Notes under the pieces: model-generated
What the model saw: the letters and a program-made list of their open reading frames with translations, nothing else
The model's database searches: none
Told to the model about the DNA's origin: nothing
Program-made: the position numbers and the translations under genes
From: Hydrogenophaga sp.
GTDB taxonomy: Bacteria; Pseudomonadota; Gammaproteobacteria; Burkholderiales; Burkholderiaceae_C
Length of the DNA: 64,000 bases
Reading direction: 5' to 3'
Assembly: GCA_030682835.1 (NCBI GenBank)
Contig: JAUXNG010000081.1
Coordinates: forward strand, 1-64,000
Shown here: positions 33,426 through 42,878 of the stretch, one piece after another
Numbering within the stretch: the stretch's first letter is position 1
How the letters are laid out: every line of letters starts with the position of its first letter

Positions 33426-33637
33426 GGGTGTGCTCCAAGTGAGGAATGCTTTCCACTGTAGGCAGGTCGCAAACACCCGAGCCGATGACTTTGGGATAAA
33501 AATAGTCACTTATCTCGTGTGCCGCCCCTGGGCGATCGATACCCCCTCCAGTTTCTCCTGCCTGCCGTCGACCACCGTTCACGCAGGTGCAGCAGCAAAC
33601 CGCCCGCAACAACAACTGAGTTTCACCGTTACTCACC

Positions 33638-33898
33638 ATGCGAGCCCTATTTCTGAAAGACGACAACGGTTGGTGGCGAACACTGCGCCATGCACTGGTC
33701 GCTCTTTTGCTGTTGATTTTGTGTGTGTACGGGATCTGCGCGGCGTTGACGTTCCTGCTCGGCAGGTTGCCTTCGATCTGGGAGTTAGTGGGCATTTCGC
33801 TGCCGCTGGGTCGTGTGGTGGTCCTGATCCTGCGGTGGCACCACAACCGACGAATGCGGCGCACGATCGTGAGCTTGCAAGACTCCGCGCTTTGGTGA
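33638..33898 (+). CDS. Small membrane protein, hypothetical
   Basis: 86 residues with two hydrophobic stretches (about 17-42 and 48-66) followed by a basic tail (RWHHNRRMRRT). No family recognised and no clear ribosome-binding site. Supported mainly by its membrane-protein composition in a stretch that otherwise lacks genes. Confidence 0.35.
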   Translation: MRALFLKDDNGWWRTLRHALVALLLLILCVYGICAALTFLLGRLPSIWELVGISLPLGRVVVLILRWHHNRRMRRTIVSLQDSALW

Positions 33899-34070
33899 TC
33901 AGACGTCGCGCCAACCAGCTTTGCCAGCCCAGCGCTGCGGTACGACTGATCGAACCACTTTCAGATGGACAAGCGACGTTGGGCCCTCTGTGTTGTGAGC
34001 GCTGTCAGGGAGAATGGTGAGCCATAGGCTGCACCTTGTTGACGGCCTCACTTCATCCAACACCCACCCC

Positions 34071-34703
34071 ATGACTCTTTCCACCTGGTTGCTGTACGCG
34101 GTAGCGGTCCTCGTCCTGACGGTCACTCCCGGGCCAAGTGTGCTCATGTGCATTTCTACGTCGGTTCAGCACGGTTCGCGCCTTGCGCTCATAGCGGCAC
34201 TGGGGAGCACGACGGCCATCGCTTACATCATGTGTCTGTCCATGCTCGGCCTGGGTGCCGTTCTCGCCGCATCGGACGTGCTCTTCTCAGCTCTGAAGTG
34301 GATGGGCGCCGCCTACTTGGCCTACCTGGGGCTGACCTCCTTGTTTTCGAAGGCCGCTGGCCTGAAGGTTCCAAGTGACGCGCGTGGGTCCAACAGCACC
34401 CGCTCGTTGTTTTCGCGTGGCTTGCTGGTGGGTGCCAGCAACCCGAAAGCCTTGCTTTTCTTTGGCGCACTGTTTCCCCAGTTCATCGACTCCTCGGCGT
34501 CGCAAGCTCCGCAGTTCGTGGTTCTGGGAGTCACCTTCGTCTTTTTCGAACTCTTTTGGCTGTCGATCTACGCACTGACCGCGGCGCGTGCAAGGCAGTG
34601 GCTGCAACAGCCACCCCGAGCACTTGCCTTCAACCGCGTCACGGGTATGGTGTTTCTGCTGGCTGCAGGGCTCCTGGCCGCCACTAAACGCACCGCGCCT
34701 TGA
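34071..34703 (+). CDS. LysE/RhtB-family amino-acid exporter
   Basis: 210 residues with about six membrane helices. The N-terminus has the family signature (LYAVAVLVLTVTPGPSVLMC, with the conserved TPGP at 18-21), later GASNPKALLFF. Members export amino acids or homoserine lactones. The start at 34071 gives the usual length; in-frame codons upstream would add a non-hydrophobic leader. It lies inside the ICE between the AlpA-like gene and the integrase, so it is cargo. Confidence 0.88.
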   Translation: MTLSTWLLYAVAVLVLTVTPGPSVLMCISTSVQHGSRLALIAALGSTTAIAYIMCLSMLGLGAVLAASDVLFSALKWMGAAYLAYLGLTSLFSKAAGLKVPSDARGSNSTRSLFSRGLLVGASNPKALLFFGALFPQFIDSSASQAPQFVVLGVTFVFFELFWLSIYALTAARARQWLQQPPRALAFNRVTGMVFLLAAGLLAATKRTAP

Positions 34704-34857
34704 CCAGCGTCACCCATACAACTGCTCGGGTTGGATCGGCATGGCTGCAGGATCGAGTCGGCGGGCCAGATATTGGTCAGTCAACACACTAGATCAGGAT
34801 TGAATCTCAGATAAGCCAACGGTCAAAGACATCGAGTCCTCCTTCAAAAGGGCGCCT

Positions 34858-36072
34858 CTACGCACGGTGCTTTTTGATGGCCACGACGTTGCCCGCCACG
34901 CAGGCATCCAGAAAGTTGCTCCACGCCTGCATCATGGCGGCGCGCGGCTGAAGATACAGGGCGTGGTTGTAGGACGCGCTGACCTGGTTGCGCTCTTGGT
35001 GGGCCAGCTGCAGCTCGATGTGCTCATGTGGCCAGCCCTGCTCGTGCAGCAGGGTGGACGCGATCCCACGAAATCCATGGCCCGTCATTCGGCCCTTGTA
35101 GCCCATGCGGTCGAGTGCACCCAAGATCGTGTTGTTGCTCATGGATTTTTCGTGATCGCGTTCGCCAGGAAAGAGTAAGGTGCTGTGGCCAGTCAGCGTG
35201 TGCAGACTGCGCAGCAGCGTCAACGCTTGAGAGGACAACGGCACGATGTGCGGGGTCTTCATCTTCATGCGTGAGGCCGGAATGTCCCAACGAGCCCCAT
35301 CCAGATCGAACTCTTCCCAGCGAGCGCCGATCAGTTCACTGGTGCGCACGAAGGTCATCGCCATCAGCTTGATGGCGACACGTGTGACGGTGCTGCCGTT
35401 GTACACCTCAATTTTGCGCAGCAACTGCGGCAACTCCTTGCCGTCAACCCGGGCGTAGTTCTCCTTCTTGCGTGTGGCCAGTACGTCGCTCGGGCGAATG
35501 TCCACGGCTGGGTTGCGGCGGGCCACGCCGTGCGCTATGGCGTAGCGGAAGATCTGGGAGCAGGTTTGAAGGGCACGCTTGGCGATGTCTAGCGCGCCAC
35601 GCTTTTCGATGGCCTTCATCATCGCAACCAGTTCGGGCGCTTCTATCTCTGCAATGGGGCGTGTTCCGATCGCTGGAATGACATCGGCTTCCAGGCGGCG
35701 CCAGACGTAGACGGTGTGGCTGTCGCTGCGTGCGGATTTCCAGCTTTCCCACCATTTTTTCGCCACGGCAGCAAAGGTGTCCTCCACGGCCAAGCGGCGG
35801 GCGATCTTCTCGGATTTGCGAGCCGCCATCGGGTCAGACCCAGAGGCCAGGAGTTTGCGGGCTTCGTCCACCTTGTCTCGGGCTTGGGCAAGCGAGATAT
35901 CCGGGTAAGAGCCCATGGCCATGAGCTTTTGTTTGCCGTCAAAGCGGTAGGCCCAGCGCCACAACTTCGAGCCTTGAGGCGTGACATGCAGCTGCAAGCC
36001 ACGCCCATCAGAGAGTTTGAAGGCGGTGTTCCTGGGCTTGCTGGCTTTGATGGCTATGTCGGTCAGGGCCAT
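34858..36072 (-). CDS. int: P4-type tyrosine integrase of the ICE
   Basis: 404 residues from the ATG at 36072, which follows a GGGGG ribosome-binding stretch. The N-terminal DUF4102-type arm-binding domain (MALTDIAIKASKPRNTAFKL) is followed by the core-binding region and a catalytic domain with R243 (FVRTSEL), H332-G-F-R335, H358 (LAHQ) and nucleophile Y368 (ASYNHA). All catalytic residues are present. It integrates into the adjacent tRNA-Ser 3' end. Repeated TACCAACA motifs in its 5' region may be its arm sites. Confidence 0.95.
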   Translation of the reverse strand: MALTDIAIKASKPRNTAFKLSDGRGLQLHVTPQGSKLWRWAYRFDGKQKLMAMGSYPDISLAQARDKVDEARKLLASGSDPMAARKSEKIARRLAVEDTFAAVAKKWWESWKSARSDSHTVYVWRRLEADVIPAIGTRPIAEIEAPELVAMMKAIEKRGALDIAKRALQTCSQIFRYAIAHGVARRNPAVDIRPSDVLATRKKENYARVDGKELPQLLRKIEVYNGSTVTRVAIKLMAMTFVRTSELIGARWEEFDLDGARWDIPASRMKMKTPHIVPLSSQALTLLRSLHTLTGHSTLLFPGERDHEKSMSNNTILGALDRMGYKGRMTGHGFRGIASTLLHEQGWPHEHIELQLAHQERNQVSASYNHALYLQPRAAMMQAWSNFLDACVAGNVVAIKKHRA

Positions 36073-36081
36073 GTTTCCCCC

Positions 36082-36138
36082 TGTTGGTAGAGGAGATACC
36101 AACACGGCATCACCTGCGTACCCACAACGATACCAACA
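36082..36138. promoter_or_regulatory. Repeated TACCAACA motifs between integrase and tRNA
   Basis: GATACCAACA occurs twice as a direct repeat (36095-36104 and 36129-36138), and the complement TGTTGGTA is at 36082-36089, pairing with the first copy into a potential hairpin. Three copies within 57 bp directly upstream of int and ~125 bp from the tRNA end are what integrase arm-type or excisionase sites look like. The role is inferred. Confidence 0.45.
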
Positions 36139-36183
36139 GAGAACCTTGGATGACAAGAAGTGTTTTGGGACGCCGAAAAACAA

Positions 36184-36218
36184 AAAAGCCCCGGATCACT
36201 AGGTGAAACGGGGCTTTT
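36184..36218. terminator. Rho-independent terminator (bidirectional) after tRNA-Ser
   Basis: A perfect stem AAAAGCCCCG / CGGGGCTTTT (36184-36193 with 36209-36218) around a 15-nt loop, with a run of A on one side and T on the other. It would end tRNA-Ser transcription (minus strand) and shield the integrase. Confidence 0.88.
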
Positions 36219-36260
36219 CGGGGTCTGTCGAGATGCCTTGGGAGGCTCTGAAACTCAATT

Positions 36261-36351
<91 letters not shown>

Positions 36352-36416
36352 GAAGCCTCGCATTGTAGCAGGCGAAATGCGTGCATTCCGGACCACCGGC
36401 TCGATGCAGCCAGCGT

Positions 36417-36797
36417 TCAAGCGGCCGAAGCGCCAGTGCCTTTCCACGCGTGTTGCTTGAGCACGTCCAGGGAAACATGGTGCAGCGCACTGGCATTCGT
36501 ACTGTCCAGCACGATGGGTGGGGCGGCCCCTGCATCGAGGGCCTCCAGCCAGCGGCGCACGCACAGGCACCAGCGGTCGCCCGGGCGCAATCCGGCGAAG
36601 CGCCATTCTGCGCGGGGCGTGACGAGATCGTTTCCGCGGCGGAGGGAGAACGCGAGAAACTCTGCGGTGACGCGGGCGCACACCACGTGAGTGCCGGTGT
36701 CGGCGTCGTCTGTGCGGCAGCATCCGTCGCGGTAAAAGCCCGTGAGCGGGTCGTAGGAGCAGGGGACCAGCGGGGTGCCCAGGACGTTTTTGGCCAT
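36417..36797 (-). CDS. DUF2237 family protein
   Basis: 126 residues, the usual length for this family. The family signature is visible: an N-terminal NVLGTPLVPCSYDPLTGFYR, then DGCCRT, GTHVVCARVT and GDRWCLC, with conserved cysteines, and a Leu-rich end with LDVLKQHA. The function is unknown. It is the first chromosomal gene beyond the tRNA and lies downstream of the SPFH gene on the same strand (27-bp gap). Confidence 0.88.
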   Translation of the reverse strand: MAKNVLGTPLVPCSYDPLTGFYRDGCCRTDDADTGTHVVCARVTAEFLAFSLRRGNDLVTPRAEWRFAGLRPGDRWCLCVRRWLEALDAGAAPPIVLDSTNASALHHVSLDVLKQHAWKGTGASAA

Positions 36798-36824
36798 GTT
36801 GCCTTTCTTTTCGGGAGCTCGCGC

Positions 36825-37739
36825 TCAGGCGGGGCGGCTGCTGCCGATCATCTTCATGGCCGAGGTGATGAGCGTGGAGACTTCGGTCATGTTGCTGGGC
36901 ACGATGAGCGTGGTGTTTGAATCGGCCGCCACTTTGCTGTACGCATCCACTGCGCGCTCGGCCACCTTGAGCTGCACAGCCTGCTCGCCTCCGGGCTGGC
37001 GGATAGCGGCCGCCACCCGTTCAATGGCCAGCGCGGTGGCATTGGCCACCTCGGTGATGGCAAGCGCTTCACCCTGGGCCTGGTTGATGGCGGCCTGCTT
37101 CTCGCCTTCGGAGCGGGCAATGAAAGCTTCACGCTCGCCGGTGGCGATGTTGATCTGTTCCTGGCGCCGCCCTTCGGAGGCGGCGATCAGCGCACGCTTC
37201 TCGCGTTCGGCGGTGATCTGGGCCTGCATCGAGCGCAGGATCTCGGCCGGCGGGGTCAGGTCCTTGATTTCGTAGCGCAGCACTTTCACGCCCCAGTTGA
37301 GCGCCGCTTCGTCGATGGCGTGCACCACCTGGGCGTTGATGATGTCGCGTTCTTCGAAGGTCTTGTCCAGCTCCAGCTTGCCGATCACCGAGCGCAGCGA
37401 GGTCTGCGCCAGCTGGGTCACGGCCATGATGTAGTTCGACGAGCCGTAGCTGGCGCGCATGGGGTCTGTCACCTGGAAATAGAGGATGCCGTCCACCTGC
37501 AGCTGGGTGTTGTCGCGCGTGATGCACACCTGGCTCGGCACGTCGAGCGGTATTTCTTTCAGGCTGTGCTTGTAGGCCACCTTGTCGACGAAGGGAACCA
37601 GGAAGTTCAGCCCGGGAGCCAGCGAGGAATGGTATTTGCCCAGGCGTTCGACCACCCATGCGTTCTGCTGGGGAACCACCTTGATGGACCGGGTGATGAA
37701 TATGGCAGCGACGACAAACAGGAGGATGGCAATTTCCAT
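36825..37739 (-). CDS. SPFH/band-7 (stomatin-like, QmcA-type) membrane protein
   Basis: 304 residues. An N-terminal membrane anchor (about 2-18) is followed by the SPFH domain (VVPQQNAWVVERLGKY, LNFLVPFVDKVAYKHSLKE, DPMRASYG) and a Glu/Ala/Gln-rich coiled coil (about 165-235). SPFH proteins form large membrane microdomain scaffolds, often partnered with NfeD. The nfeD-like gene lies just upstream on the same strand. Confidence 0.93.
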   Translation of the reverse strand: MEIAILLFVVAAIFITRSIKVVPQQNAWVVERLGKYHSSLAPGLNFLVPFVDKVAYKHSLKEIPLDVPSQVCITRDNTQLQVDGILYFQVTDPMRASYGSSNYIMAVTQLAQTSLRSVIGKLELDKTFEERDIINAQVVHAIDEAALNWGVKVLRYEIKDLTPPAEILRSMQAQITAEREKRALIAASEGRRQEQINIATGEREAFIARSEGEKQAAINQAQGEALAITEVANATALAIERVAAAIRQPGGEQAVQLKVAERAVDAYSKVAADSNTTLIVPSNMTEVSTLITSAMKMIGSSRPA

Positions 37740-37815
37740 GGGGGCAAGGTCTTTCTGGTGTGAATTTCTGAAGAGAAAGGGGCGTTGTGCAAAGCAGGGA
37801 GTGGCAGTCGGCTCG

Positions 37816-38241
37816 TCAGACTTTTTCGACCAGCAGGCGATTGCCCACCAGTTCGGCCACGCGGTAAGTGCCCGGAATGGAGGCGTTGCCTGGCCGCTGG
37901 ATCACGCGCCACTGGGCGCCGCGGTATTTCACACTGGCGGTGCCGTCGGCATCCCATTCGTCCACCTGGATGAGTTCACCAATGTCGAGGTTGACGCTGC
38001 GCATGCCGCGCACCGATGGGTCGGCCGGGCCGCGACGTTTGACCGCGTACCAGGCCACCACCGCCGCCGAGCCCACCAGCGCCGCGCTTACCAGCTGCAC
38101 CGGCAAGCCCGCGCCCGCGTGGGCGGCCAGCGCAGCGGCCATCATGCCCAGTGCCAGCATGAGCAGATAAAACGTGCCGGTGAACAGTTCCAGCGCCACC
38201 AGCGAACCGGTGAGCAACCACCACACCGTCGAATCCAACAT
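37816..38241 (-). CDS. NfeD-like membrane protein
   Basis: 141 residues from the ATG at 38241, which follows AGGAG. Two to three membrane helices in the first ~75 residues precede a C-terminal OB-fold domain (GELIQVDEWDADGTASVKYRG) typical of short NfeD proteins. It is paired with the SPFH gene; the two are thought to act together in membrane protein quality control. Confidence 0.9.
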   Translation of the reverse strand: MLDSTVWWLLTGSLVALELFTGTFYLLMLALGMMAAALAAHAGAGLPVQLVSAALVGSAAVVAWYAVKRRGPADPSVRGMRSVNLDIGELIQVDEWDADGTASVKYRGAQWRVIQRPGNASIPGTYRVAELVGNRLLVEKV

Positions 38242-38465
38242 AGGCTCTCCTGAGCGTGAACAATTTGAGCAGCAAGACACCTAAGCCATGGAGTAGCGTG
38301 GAATGTCTGACCAGCGCCACATTCTGCGACAAAAGGCGGGCAAGCCCCGGCCGGAGGATGTGATTTCCGTACACTTCGCGCCTGCGCCGCGCCGATTGCA
38401 GCCCAGTCTTCCTCGACAGATCGTTTTTCCCCACCCGTGAGCCCCTCGCAAGGCTGGAGATCGCC

Positions 38466-40760
38466 ATGAAATTCCGTTTCCCCATCGTCATCATCGACGA
38501 GGACTTCCGCTCCGAGAACACCTCGGGCCTGGGCATCCGCGCGCTCGCCCAAGCCATCGAAACCGAGGGTTTCGAGGTGGTGGGGGTGACGAGCTACGGC
38601 GACATGAGCCAGTTTGCCCAGCAGCAGAGCCGCGCCAGCGCGTTCATTCTCTCCATCGACGACGAAGAGTTCAGCCACGGTGCCGACCTCGACCCGGTGG
38701 TGCTGAACCTGCGCAAGTTCATCGAAGAGGTGCGCTGGAAGAACGCCGATGTGCCCATCTACATCTACGGCGAGACCAAGACCAGCCGGCACCTGCCCAA
38801 CGACATCCTGCGCGAGTTGCACGGCTTCATCCACATGTTCGAGGACACGCCGGAGTTCGTCGCCCGCCACATCATCCGCGAGGCCAAGAGCTACCTCGAA
38901 GGCATCCAGCCGCCTTTCTTCAAAGCGCTGCTCGACTATGCCGAAGACGGTTCCTATTCCTGGCACTGCCCCGGCCATTCGGGTGGCGTGGCCTTTCTGA
39001 AGAGCCCGGTGGGCCAGATGTTCCACCAGTTCTTTGGCGAGAACATGCTGCGCGCCGACGTCTGCAACGCGGTGGAAGAGCTGGGCCAGTTGCTGGACCA
39101 CAACGGCGCCATCGGCGCCAGCGAGCGCAACGCGGCCCGCATCTTCAACGCCGACCATTGTTTCTTCGTCACCAACGGCACCAGCACCAGCAACAAGATG
39201 GTGTGGCACCACACGGTGGCGCCGGGCGACGTGGTGGTGGTCGACCGCAACTGCCACAAGTCGATCCTGCACAGCATCATCATGACCGGCGCCATTCCGG
39301 TTTTCCTGAAGCCCACGCGAAACCACTACGGCATCATCGGCCCGATTCCGCAGAGCGAGTTCGAGATCGACGCCATCAAGGCCAAGATCCGCGCCAACCC
39401 GCTGCTGGCCGGTGTGGACGCCGACACCGTGAAGCCACGCGTGCTCACGCTGACGCAGTCGACCTACGACGGCGTGCTCTACAACACCGAGGCCATCAAG
39501 AGCATGCTCGACGGCTACGTGGCCAACCTGCACTTCGATGAGGCCTGGCTGCCGCACGCAGCATTCCACCCGTTCTACGGCAACTACCACGCCATGGGGA
39601 AGAAGCGGGCGCGTCCGATGGAATCGGTGGTGTACGCCACGCAGTCGATCCACAAGCTGCTCGCTGGCATCAGCCAGGCCAGCCATGTGCTGGTGCAGGA
39701 CTCGCAGAACGTGAAACTGGACCGCCACCTCTTCAACGAGGCCTACCTGATGCACACCAGCACCAGCCCGCAATACGCCATCATCGCCAGCTGCGACGTG
39801 GCCGCCGCCATGATGGAGCCGCCCGGCGGCCGGGCGCTGGTGGAAGAAAGCATCTTCGAGGCGCTGGATTTCCGCCGCGCCATGCGCAAGATCGATGCCG
39901 AGTTCGGCGACGACGACTGGTGGTTCAAGGTTTGGGGTCCGGACGACCTGGCCGACGAAGGCATGGGTGCCGCGAGCGACTGGGTGCTGAATCCCCTGCC
40001 AGCCACCGCCGAAGGCGAGCTGCCCACGCACAAGGACTGGCACGGCTTTGGCGACATGGCCACGGGCTTCAACATGCTCGACCCGATCAAGGCGACCATC
40101 GTCACGCCTGGCCTGAACCTGGACGGACGCTTCGAGCAGACCGGCATTCCCGCGTCGATCGTCACCAAATTCCTGGCCGAGCACGGCGTGGTGGTGGAGA
40201 AAACCGGTCTCTACAGCTTCTTCATCATGTTCACCATCGGCATCACCAAGGGCCGCTGGAACACGCTGCTGACGGCACTGCAGCAGTTCAAGGATGACTA
40301 CGCCAAGAACCAGCCGATGTGGCGCATCCTGCCCGAGTTCTGCCAGAAGCACCCGCGCTACGAGCAGATGGGCCTGCGCGACCTGTGCCAGCACGTGCAC
40401 GCGCTCTACGCCAAGTACGACATCGCCCGCCTGACCACCGAGATGTACCTGAGCGACCTGACCCCGGCCATGAAACCCACGGACGCTTTCGCCCACATTG
40501 CCCAGCGCACCACGGAGCGGGTGCCGATCGACGAACTGGAAGGCCGCATCACCACCAGCCTGGTCACGCCGTACCCGCCCGGCATTCCGCTGCTGATCCC
40601 CGGCGAAGTGTTCAACAAGAAGATCGTCGACTACCTGAAGTTCGCGCGTGAGTTCAACACCCTGTGCCCAGGCTTCGAAACCGACATTCACGGTCTGGTG
40701 GAGGTGAAAGACGTGGAGGGACGCAAGTCTTACTTTGCGGATTGCGTTCGGACGGCTTGA
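38466..40760 (+). CDS. PLP-dependent arginine/lysine/ornithine decarboxylase
   Basis: 764 residues, the size of the inducible decamer-forming family (AdiA/LdcC/SpeF). An N-terminal wing domain (about 1-130, IVIIDEDFRSENTSGLG) is followed by a PLP core with HCPGHSGG, TNGTSTSNK and SIHK at 394-397 with K397 as the PLP lysine, and a C-terminal domain. The substrate cannot be fixed from motifs; arginine or lysine is most likely for this architecture. It makes a diamine or agmatine in the cytoplasm and consumes protons. Confidence 0.9.
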   Translation: MKFRFPIVIIDEDFRSENTSGLGIRALAQAIETEGFEVVGVTSYGDMSQFAQQQSRASAFILSIDDEEFSHGADLDPVVLNLRKFIEEVRWKNADVPIYIYGETKTSRHLPNDILRELHGFIHMFEDTPEFVARHIIREAKSYLEGIQPPFFKALLDYAEDGSYSWHCPGHSGGVAFLKSPVGQMFHQFFGENMLRADVCNAVEELGQLLDHNGAIGASERNAARIFNADHCFFVTNGTSTSNKMVWHHTVAPGDVVVVDRNCHKSILHSIIMTGAIPVFLKPTRNHYGIIGPIPQSEFEIDAIKAKIRANPLLAGVDADTVKPRVLTLTQSTYDGVLYNTEAIKSMLDGYVANLHFDEAWLPHAAFHPFYGNYHAMGKKRARPMESVVYATQSIHKLLAGISQASHVLVQDSQNVKLDRHLFNEAYLMHTSTSPQYAIIASCDVAAAMMEPPGGRALVEESIFEALDFRRAMRKIDAEFGDDDWWFKVWGPDDLADEGMGAASDWVLNPLPATAEGELPTHKDWHGFGDMATGFNMLDPIKATIVTPGLNLDGRFEQTGIPASIVTKFLAEHGVVVEKTGLYSFFIMFTIGITKGRWNTLLTALQQFKDDYAKNQPMWRILPEFCQKHPRYEQMGLRDLCQHVHALYAKYDIARLTTEMYLSDLTPAMKPTDAFAHIAQRTTERVPIDELEGRITTSLVTPYPPGIPLLIPGEVFNKKIVDYLKFAREFNTLCPGFETDIHGLVEVKDVEGRKSYFADCVRTA

Positions 40761-40805
40761 GCGGTTACCCTGCGGTGCTCACTGGCCGAACAGCAAGGAG
40801 CACCG

Positions 40806-41030
40806 ATGTTTCCTGAATTCCGCGAACTCATCACCCGCCTCAAGGGGCACGACCAGCATTTCATCCGCCTGTTTGACAAACACAACGCACTGGACCAGCT
40901 GATCCTTAACAAGGAGAAGCACATCGAGCCAGGCTCGCAGATCGAAATCGAGCGGCTGAAGAAAGAGAAGCTCCTCTTGAAGGACCAGCTGTACAGCCAT
41001 CTGCGCCAAGTGAGCCAGGCCGGTGCCTGA
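40806..41030 (+). CDS. YdcH/DUF465 family small protein
   Basis: 74 residues, almost entirely helical coiled coil (ITRLKGHDQHFIRLFDKHNA, then IEIERLKKEKLLLKDQLYS), matching the DUF465/YdcH family in length and pattern. The function is unknown. It lies 45 bp after the decarboxylase gene and may share its transcript. Confidence 0.88.
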   Translation: MFPEFRELITRLKGHDQHFIRLFDKHNALDQLILNKEKHIEPGSQIEIERLKKEKLLLKDQLYSHLRQVSQAGA

Positions 41031-41054
41031 GCGGCCGACGCAGCGTTGGGTGCC

Positions 41055-41999
41055 TTAACGGTCCTTGTCGCTGGACGGATCGCTTGACGGCGCAGCGGTC
41101 TGAAAATCCCGCTGGTCGCGCTGCCGAAGGAAACTCGCAAATCGCGGCACGCCGCTGCCGTGCAACCCGCGAAATCGGTAGGTCACCCAGAATCCCACGG
41201 GGGGCGGCTGGTCGCGCTGTGCATCGGTGAAACCGGTGCCCAGGTTGAAGCGAACGCCGTCCGCGGTTTCCACCCACAGCGCACCAAGCCGCCCGGCGTG
41301 CCGCCCTTTACCGGGCAGGTGAGCCAGAACGCGTGCCTCGGCGTCTTCAAAGGGCTTCACTTTGAGCAGGTTGTCGCTGCGAGTGGCGCGGTGCCGCGCG
41401 TCGCCGCGGTGCAGCATCAGGCCTTCGGCGCCCGCCCTCACCACGCCGTCCAGCTGCGCCATCAGGTCGGCATGCGTGGTGCCGCGCATCTGTTCGACCG
41501 CCACCACCCAGGGCTGGGAAAGCCGAGCCACGGCCGCCTGGTAAGCACTGATGCGCTCGTCAAATGTGCCCGGGTGGGCGGGTAGGTCAAACACCATGTA
41601 GCGCATCTCGCGCCAGGCCAGTTCGTCGGGTGTCTGCTGGCGCACGGTTGACAACGCTTTCTCGAAGCGGCCGCGGCCAGCCCACAATTCGCCATCCATC
41701 GGGTGGGATGGCCAGCCCGCGGTGAACCAGGCTGGCGCCTGCACCGTCTCGCCACCTCGCGTGAGCAGGCGCTGGCCGTCCCAGTAGCCGCGCAGGCCAT
41801 CAAACTTCTCGCTGATCCAGTACTCGGGCAGGTGCACGCCCGGCCGGTAGACCTGTGCCAGCATCAAGGCCGGCGCCTCGCCTGCCCCAACCCCGACCGC
41901 AGGGAGCACGAGACCACAGGCGAGCAGGGCACCAAGCAAGCGTCTGCGCCACAACTGTGCGCCGCGTGCCGGCTTCACGAAAGTCGCCGAACGCCTCAT
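41055..41999 (-). CDS. ATP-dependent DNA ligase, LigE type, probably periplasmic
   Basis: 314 residues. A basic N-terminus and hydrophobic segment (about 20-38, ending near GVGAG) form an export signal. The nucleotidyltransferase domain has motif I SEKFDGLRG with K65 as the adenylation lysine, MDGEL (motif III), EGLMLHR (motif IV) and LLKVKPF (motif V), and an OB domain follows without extra DNA-binding domains. These minimal ligases join nicked DNA and, being exported, are linked to DNA uptake or extracellular DNA. It converges on the YdcH gene. Confidence 0.88.
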   Translation of the reverse strand: MRRSATFVKPARGAQLWRRRLLGALLACGLVLPAVGVGAGEAPALMLAQVYRPGVHLPEYWISEKFDGLRGYWDGQRLLTRGGETVQAPAWFTAGWPSHPMDGELWAGRGRFEKALSTVRQQTPDELAWREMRYMVFDLPAHPGTFDERISAYQAAVARLSQPWVVAVEQMRGTTHADLMAQLDGVVRAGAEGLMLHRGDARHRATRSDNLLKVKPFEDAEARVLAHLPGKGRHAGRLGALWVETADGVRFNLGTGFTDAQRDQPPPVGFWVTYRFRGLHGSGVPRFASFLRQRDQRDFQTAAPSSDPSSDKDR

Positions 42000-42042
42000 G
42001 CCGGCCGCTTCAGGGGTGTGTCAGCGGCCCGTCGTCGGTGGC

Positions 42043-42840
42043 TCAGGCCACCGAATCGCTGTCGCGGCTGACACCGGCGGTGTGGCTGAACCCGCCGTCC
42101 ACGTAGGTGATCTCGGCGGTCACGCCTGAAGCCAGGTTCGACATCAGGAAGGCCGCGACATTGCCCACGTCTTCAATCGTGACGTTGCGGCGCAGCGGCG
42201 ATGCACTGGCCACCATGCCCAGCAGCTTGCCAAAATCCTTGATGCCGCTGGCCGCCAGCGTCTTGATAGGGCCGGCACTGATGCCGTTGACCCGCATGCC
42301 CTTGGGGCCGAGCGCTTCGGCCAGGTAGCGCACCGATGCCTCCAGGCTGGCCTTGGCCAGGCCCAGGGTGTTGTAGTTGGGCACGGTGCGCAGGGCGCCC
42401 AGGTAGGTCAGCGTCAGCAGGGCCGACTTTTCGTTCAGCATCGGCAGCGCCGCCTTGGCCATCGCCGGGAAGCTGTACGCGCTGATGTCGTGCGCGATGC
42501 GGAAGTTCTCACGCGAGAGGCCTTCGAGGAAATCGCCGGCAATGGCTTCACGCGGTGCAAAGCCGATGCTGTGCACGAAGCCGTCGAACGTGGGCCACAC
42601 CTTCGAGAGGTCGGTGAACATCTGCTCAATCTGAGCGTCGTCGCCCACGTCGCAGTCGAAGATCAGCTTCGAGTCGAAATCGGCTGCGAATTCGGTGATG
42701 CGGTCCTTGAATCGTTCGCCGACGTAGCTGAACGCGAGTTCGGCACCCTGCTGGTGGCAAGCCCGGGCGATGCCATAGGCAATGGAGCGGTTGGACAGCA
42801 CGCCCGTGATCAGCAGTTTTTTGCCGGCTAGAAAACCCAT
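42043..42840 (-). CDS. fabI: Enoyl-ACP reductase (NADH), FabI
   Basis: 265 residues, standard FabI length. It has the NAD-binding start [20 protein letters not shown], the catalytic pair Y and K in [14 protein letters not shown], and the substrate loop [15 protein letters not shown]. It catalyses the last reduction of each fatty-acid elongation round in the cytoplasm and is the target of triclosan. It diverges from the yejA-like gene with only 38 bp between starts. Confidence 0.97.
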   Translation of the reverse strand: MGFLAGKKLLITGVLSNRSIAYGIARACHQQGAELAFSYVGERFKDRITEFAADFDSKLIFDCDVGDDAQIEQMFTDLSKVWPTFDGFVHSIGFAPREAIAGDFLEGLSRENFRIAHDISAYSFPAMAKAALPMLNEKSALLTLTYLGALRTVPNYNTLGLAKASLEASVRYLAEALGPKGMRVNGISAGPIKTLAASGIKDFGKLLGMVASASPLRRNVTIEDVGNVAAFLMSNLASGVTAEITYVDGGFSHTAGVSRDSDSVA

Positions 42841-42878
42841 TGTTCAATCTCCAAAGAAAATTCCAGCAGAATTGTCGC

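Noticed and set aside
1..36000. Second copy of the tRNA-Ser 3' end marking the left ICE boundary
   Set aside because: None was noticed by eye; the left attachment site is assumed to be outside the window.
38142..40691. 849-codon open frame on the minus strand
   Set aside because: It is exactly antisense to the basic amino-acid decarboxylase. The sense protein has clear PLP motifs, and the antisense translation is His/Val/Gln-rich with no domain.
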